Below, piece after piece: positions 6,283-7,307 of a DNA stretch of 7,307 bases; the stretch's first letter is position 1, and every line of letters begins with the position of its first letter. Source of the stretch: Lachnoclostridium phytofermentans (GTDB lineage: Bacteria; Bacillota; Clostridia; Lachnospirales; Lachnospiraceae); assembly GCA_003526525.1 (NCBI GenBank), contig DPVV01000450.1, positions 1 through 7,307 of the forward strand, in the 5' to 3' direction. Under the pieces are notes generated by a model. It did not search any database, was not told where the DNA came from, and worked only from the letters and a program-made list of their open reading frames with translations. Position numbers and translations under genes: made by a program.

Positions 6283-7307
6283 ATGCCTGAGTACCCCAAA
6301 CCTATCAAAAAGCTTCGCTTGAAACACAAGCATTATGACGATATACAGCGATTCAATCCTGACCCAAAGATCGGTCTGTCAAGCGCACAGGTGCGTGAGC
6401 GCATCTCCCAGGGAAGAATCAACATTAACGCGACCCCGTCAACCAAGAGTATATGGCTAATTATATGTGACAGTACGTTTTCCTTGTTCAATTTCATCAT
6501 CCTGTTCCTTGCTGGGGCGCTCATTTATGTTGGAGAGTACAAGCATATCCTGTTTGTAGGTATTATGCTCACCAACGTAATAATCGACCTTTTTCAGGAG
6601 CTACGCGCCAAGCATGCTACGGACAAACTCTCTATCCTCACATCCGCCACCGCGCTGGTTTTACGTAATGGAAAGAAGGAAGTTATCCCTGGCGATCAGG
6701 TGGTTCTGGACGATATTTTGAGCTACAATCCTGGAAGACAAGTTGTCACCGATAGCCTGATTCTGGAGGGTGGCTGTGAGGTCAATGAGGCATTGTTGAC
6801 CGGTGAAAGCGAGCCCGTATACAAGGAAACTGGAGACATGCTCTACAGCGGGAGCTTTATTTCCTCAGGAAACTGTATAGCCATCGCGGTCGCAGTGGGC
6901 AAAGATAACGCAGTCTATGAAATTACTGCAGGTGCAAAAAAGGTCAAGTCCCGCAAATCTGAGATTGTAAAAGGTCTTCAGAAGATCATAAAAGTCATAT
7001 CGGTGGTTATCATACCCTTTGGGCTTTTGTTCTATAAAAGCCAGATAGCAAACCTCCAGTACAATGTCGCTGAGGCGACCAAAAGGACGGTTGCCGCGAT
7101 CATCGGCATGATTCCGAGTGGACTGATTCTACTTACCAGCACTGTTTTTGCTGTTATTGTGGTTAAGCTCGCCCGCAAACGCGTTTTGGTCAACGAACTA
7201 TACAGTATTGAGATGCTTGCCCGCGCCGACGTTATCTGCCTGGATAAGACCGGTACGCTGACCGAGGGCAGTATGATCTTGGAGGACATTTTTTATTTTG
7301 CCCCAGA
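6283..7307 (+). CDS. P-type cation-transporting ATPase (partial, C-terminus beyond window)
   Basis: This is an integral membrane pump that couples ATP hydrolysis, through a phospho-aspartate, to cation transport. The 341 visible residues show a short cytoplasmic N-terminus with GLSSAQVRERISQG (31-44), membrane helices M1-M2 at about 67-106, and the actuator domain with PGDQV (136-140) and the LLTGES phosphatase loop (TGES 173-176). M3-M4 follow at about 236-296 and the phosphorylation site DKTGTLTEG at 321-329, with Asp321 as acceptor. The layout fits the P2-like group, not heavy-metal P1B pumps, since no CPx motif is seen. The M4 motif reads IPSGL (277-281) where calcium-type pumps have PEGLP, so Ser279 replaces the metal-liganding Glu. 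The ATG has TGGAG 5 bases upstream. An in-frame GTG at 6223 would add 20 residues but has no ribosome site. GC and codons such as CGC, GCC and CTG differ from neighbouring genes. The substrate is undetermined. Confidence 0.93.
   Translation, partial: MPEYPKPIKKLRLKHKHYDDIQRFNPDPKIGLSSAQVRERISQGRININATPSTKSIWLIICDSTFSLFNFIILFLAGALIYVGEYKHILFVGIMLTNVIIDLFQELRAKHATDKLSILTSATALVLRNGKKEVIPGDQVVLDDILSYNPGRQVVTDSLILEGGCEVNEALLTGESEPVYKETGDMLYSGSFISSGNCIAIAVAVGKDNAVYEITAGAKKVKSRKSEIVKGLQKIIKVISVVIIPFGLLFYKSQIANLQYNVAEATKRTVAAIIGMIPSGLILLTSTVFAVIVVKLARKRVLVNELYSIEMLARADVICLDKTGTLTEGSMILEDIFYFAP

Overview
The window looks like low-GC Gram-positive DNA of the class Clostridia, possibly a Lachnospiraceae member related to Lachnoclostridium. 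The reasons are an AT-rich background with AGA/TTA-type codons, strong AGGAGG-like ribosome binding sites, sigma-A-type promoters, and gene types common in that group. The organism assignment is an inference, because no rRNA or other marker gene is present.

Layout. (1) Positions 1-728, minus strand: the N-terminal part of a PTS membrane permease (EIIC) of the glucose/N-acetylglucosamine/maltose superfamily, running off the left edge. (2) 729-1032: a non-coding stretch with a 20-bp perfect palindrome in front of the PTS gene, a strong minus-strand terminator (891-946), and a nested hairpin just after the bcp stop codon. (3) 1033-2233, minus strand: a two-gene peroxide-defence operon, yaaA then bcp, overlapping by 20 bases, read from a good extended -10 promoter at 2273-2301. 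(4) 2408-3751, plus strand: divergent from that operon, a 447-residue ferritin-like protein with a full set of candidate di-iron ligands and a cysteine-rich C-terminal part. (5) 3827-3854: a stem-loop between convergent genes. (6) 3879-5615, minus strand: a methyl-accepting chemotaxis protein with two membrane segments, a Cache-like outer domain, HAMP and signalling hairpin, probably starting at TTG. (7) 5616-6282: about 670 bases without a convincing gene, holding only short open stretches and small repeats, and perhaps decayed sequence. (8) 6283-7307, plus strand: the N-terminal part of a P-type cation ATPase with visibly higher GC and different codon use, suggesting acquired DNA. It runs off the right edge.

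How the genes fit together: YaaA limits free iron under peroxide, Bcp destroys peroxides, and the divergent ferritin-like protein carries a possible di-iron site. The 2234-3751 neighbourhood can therefore be read as an iron/peroxide module, though only the family assignments and gene order support this. The PTS permease, chemoreceptor and ATPase are separate transcription units. I found no rRNA, tRNA, CRISPR array or intact insertion sequence. The least described element is the cysteine-rich ferritin-like protein.
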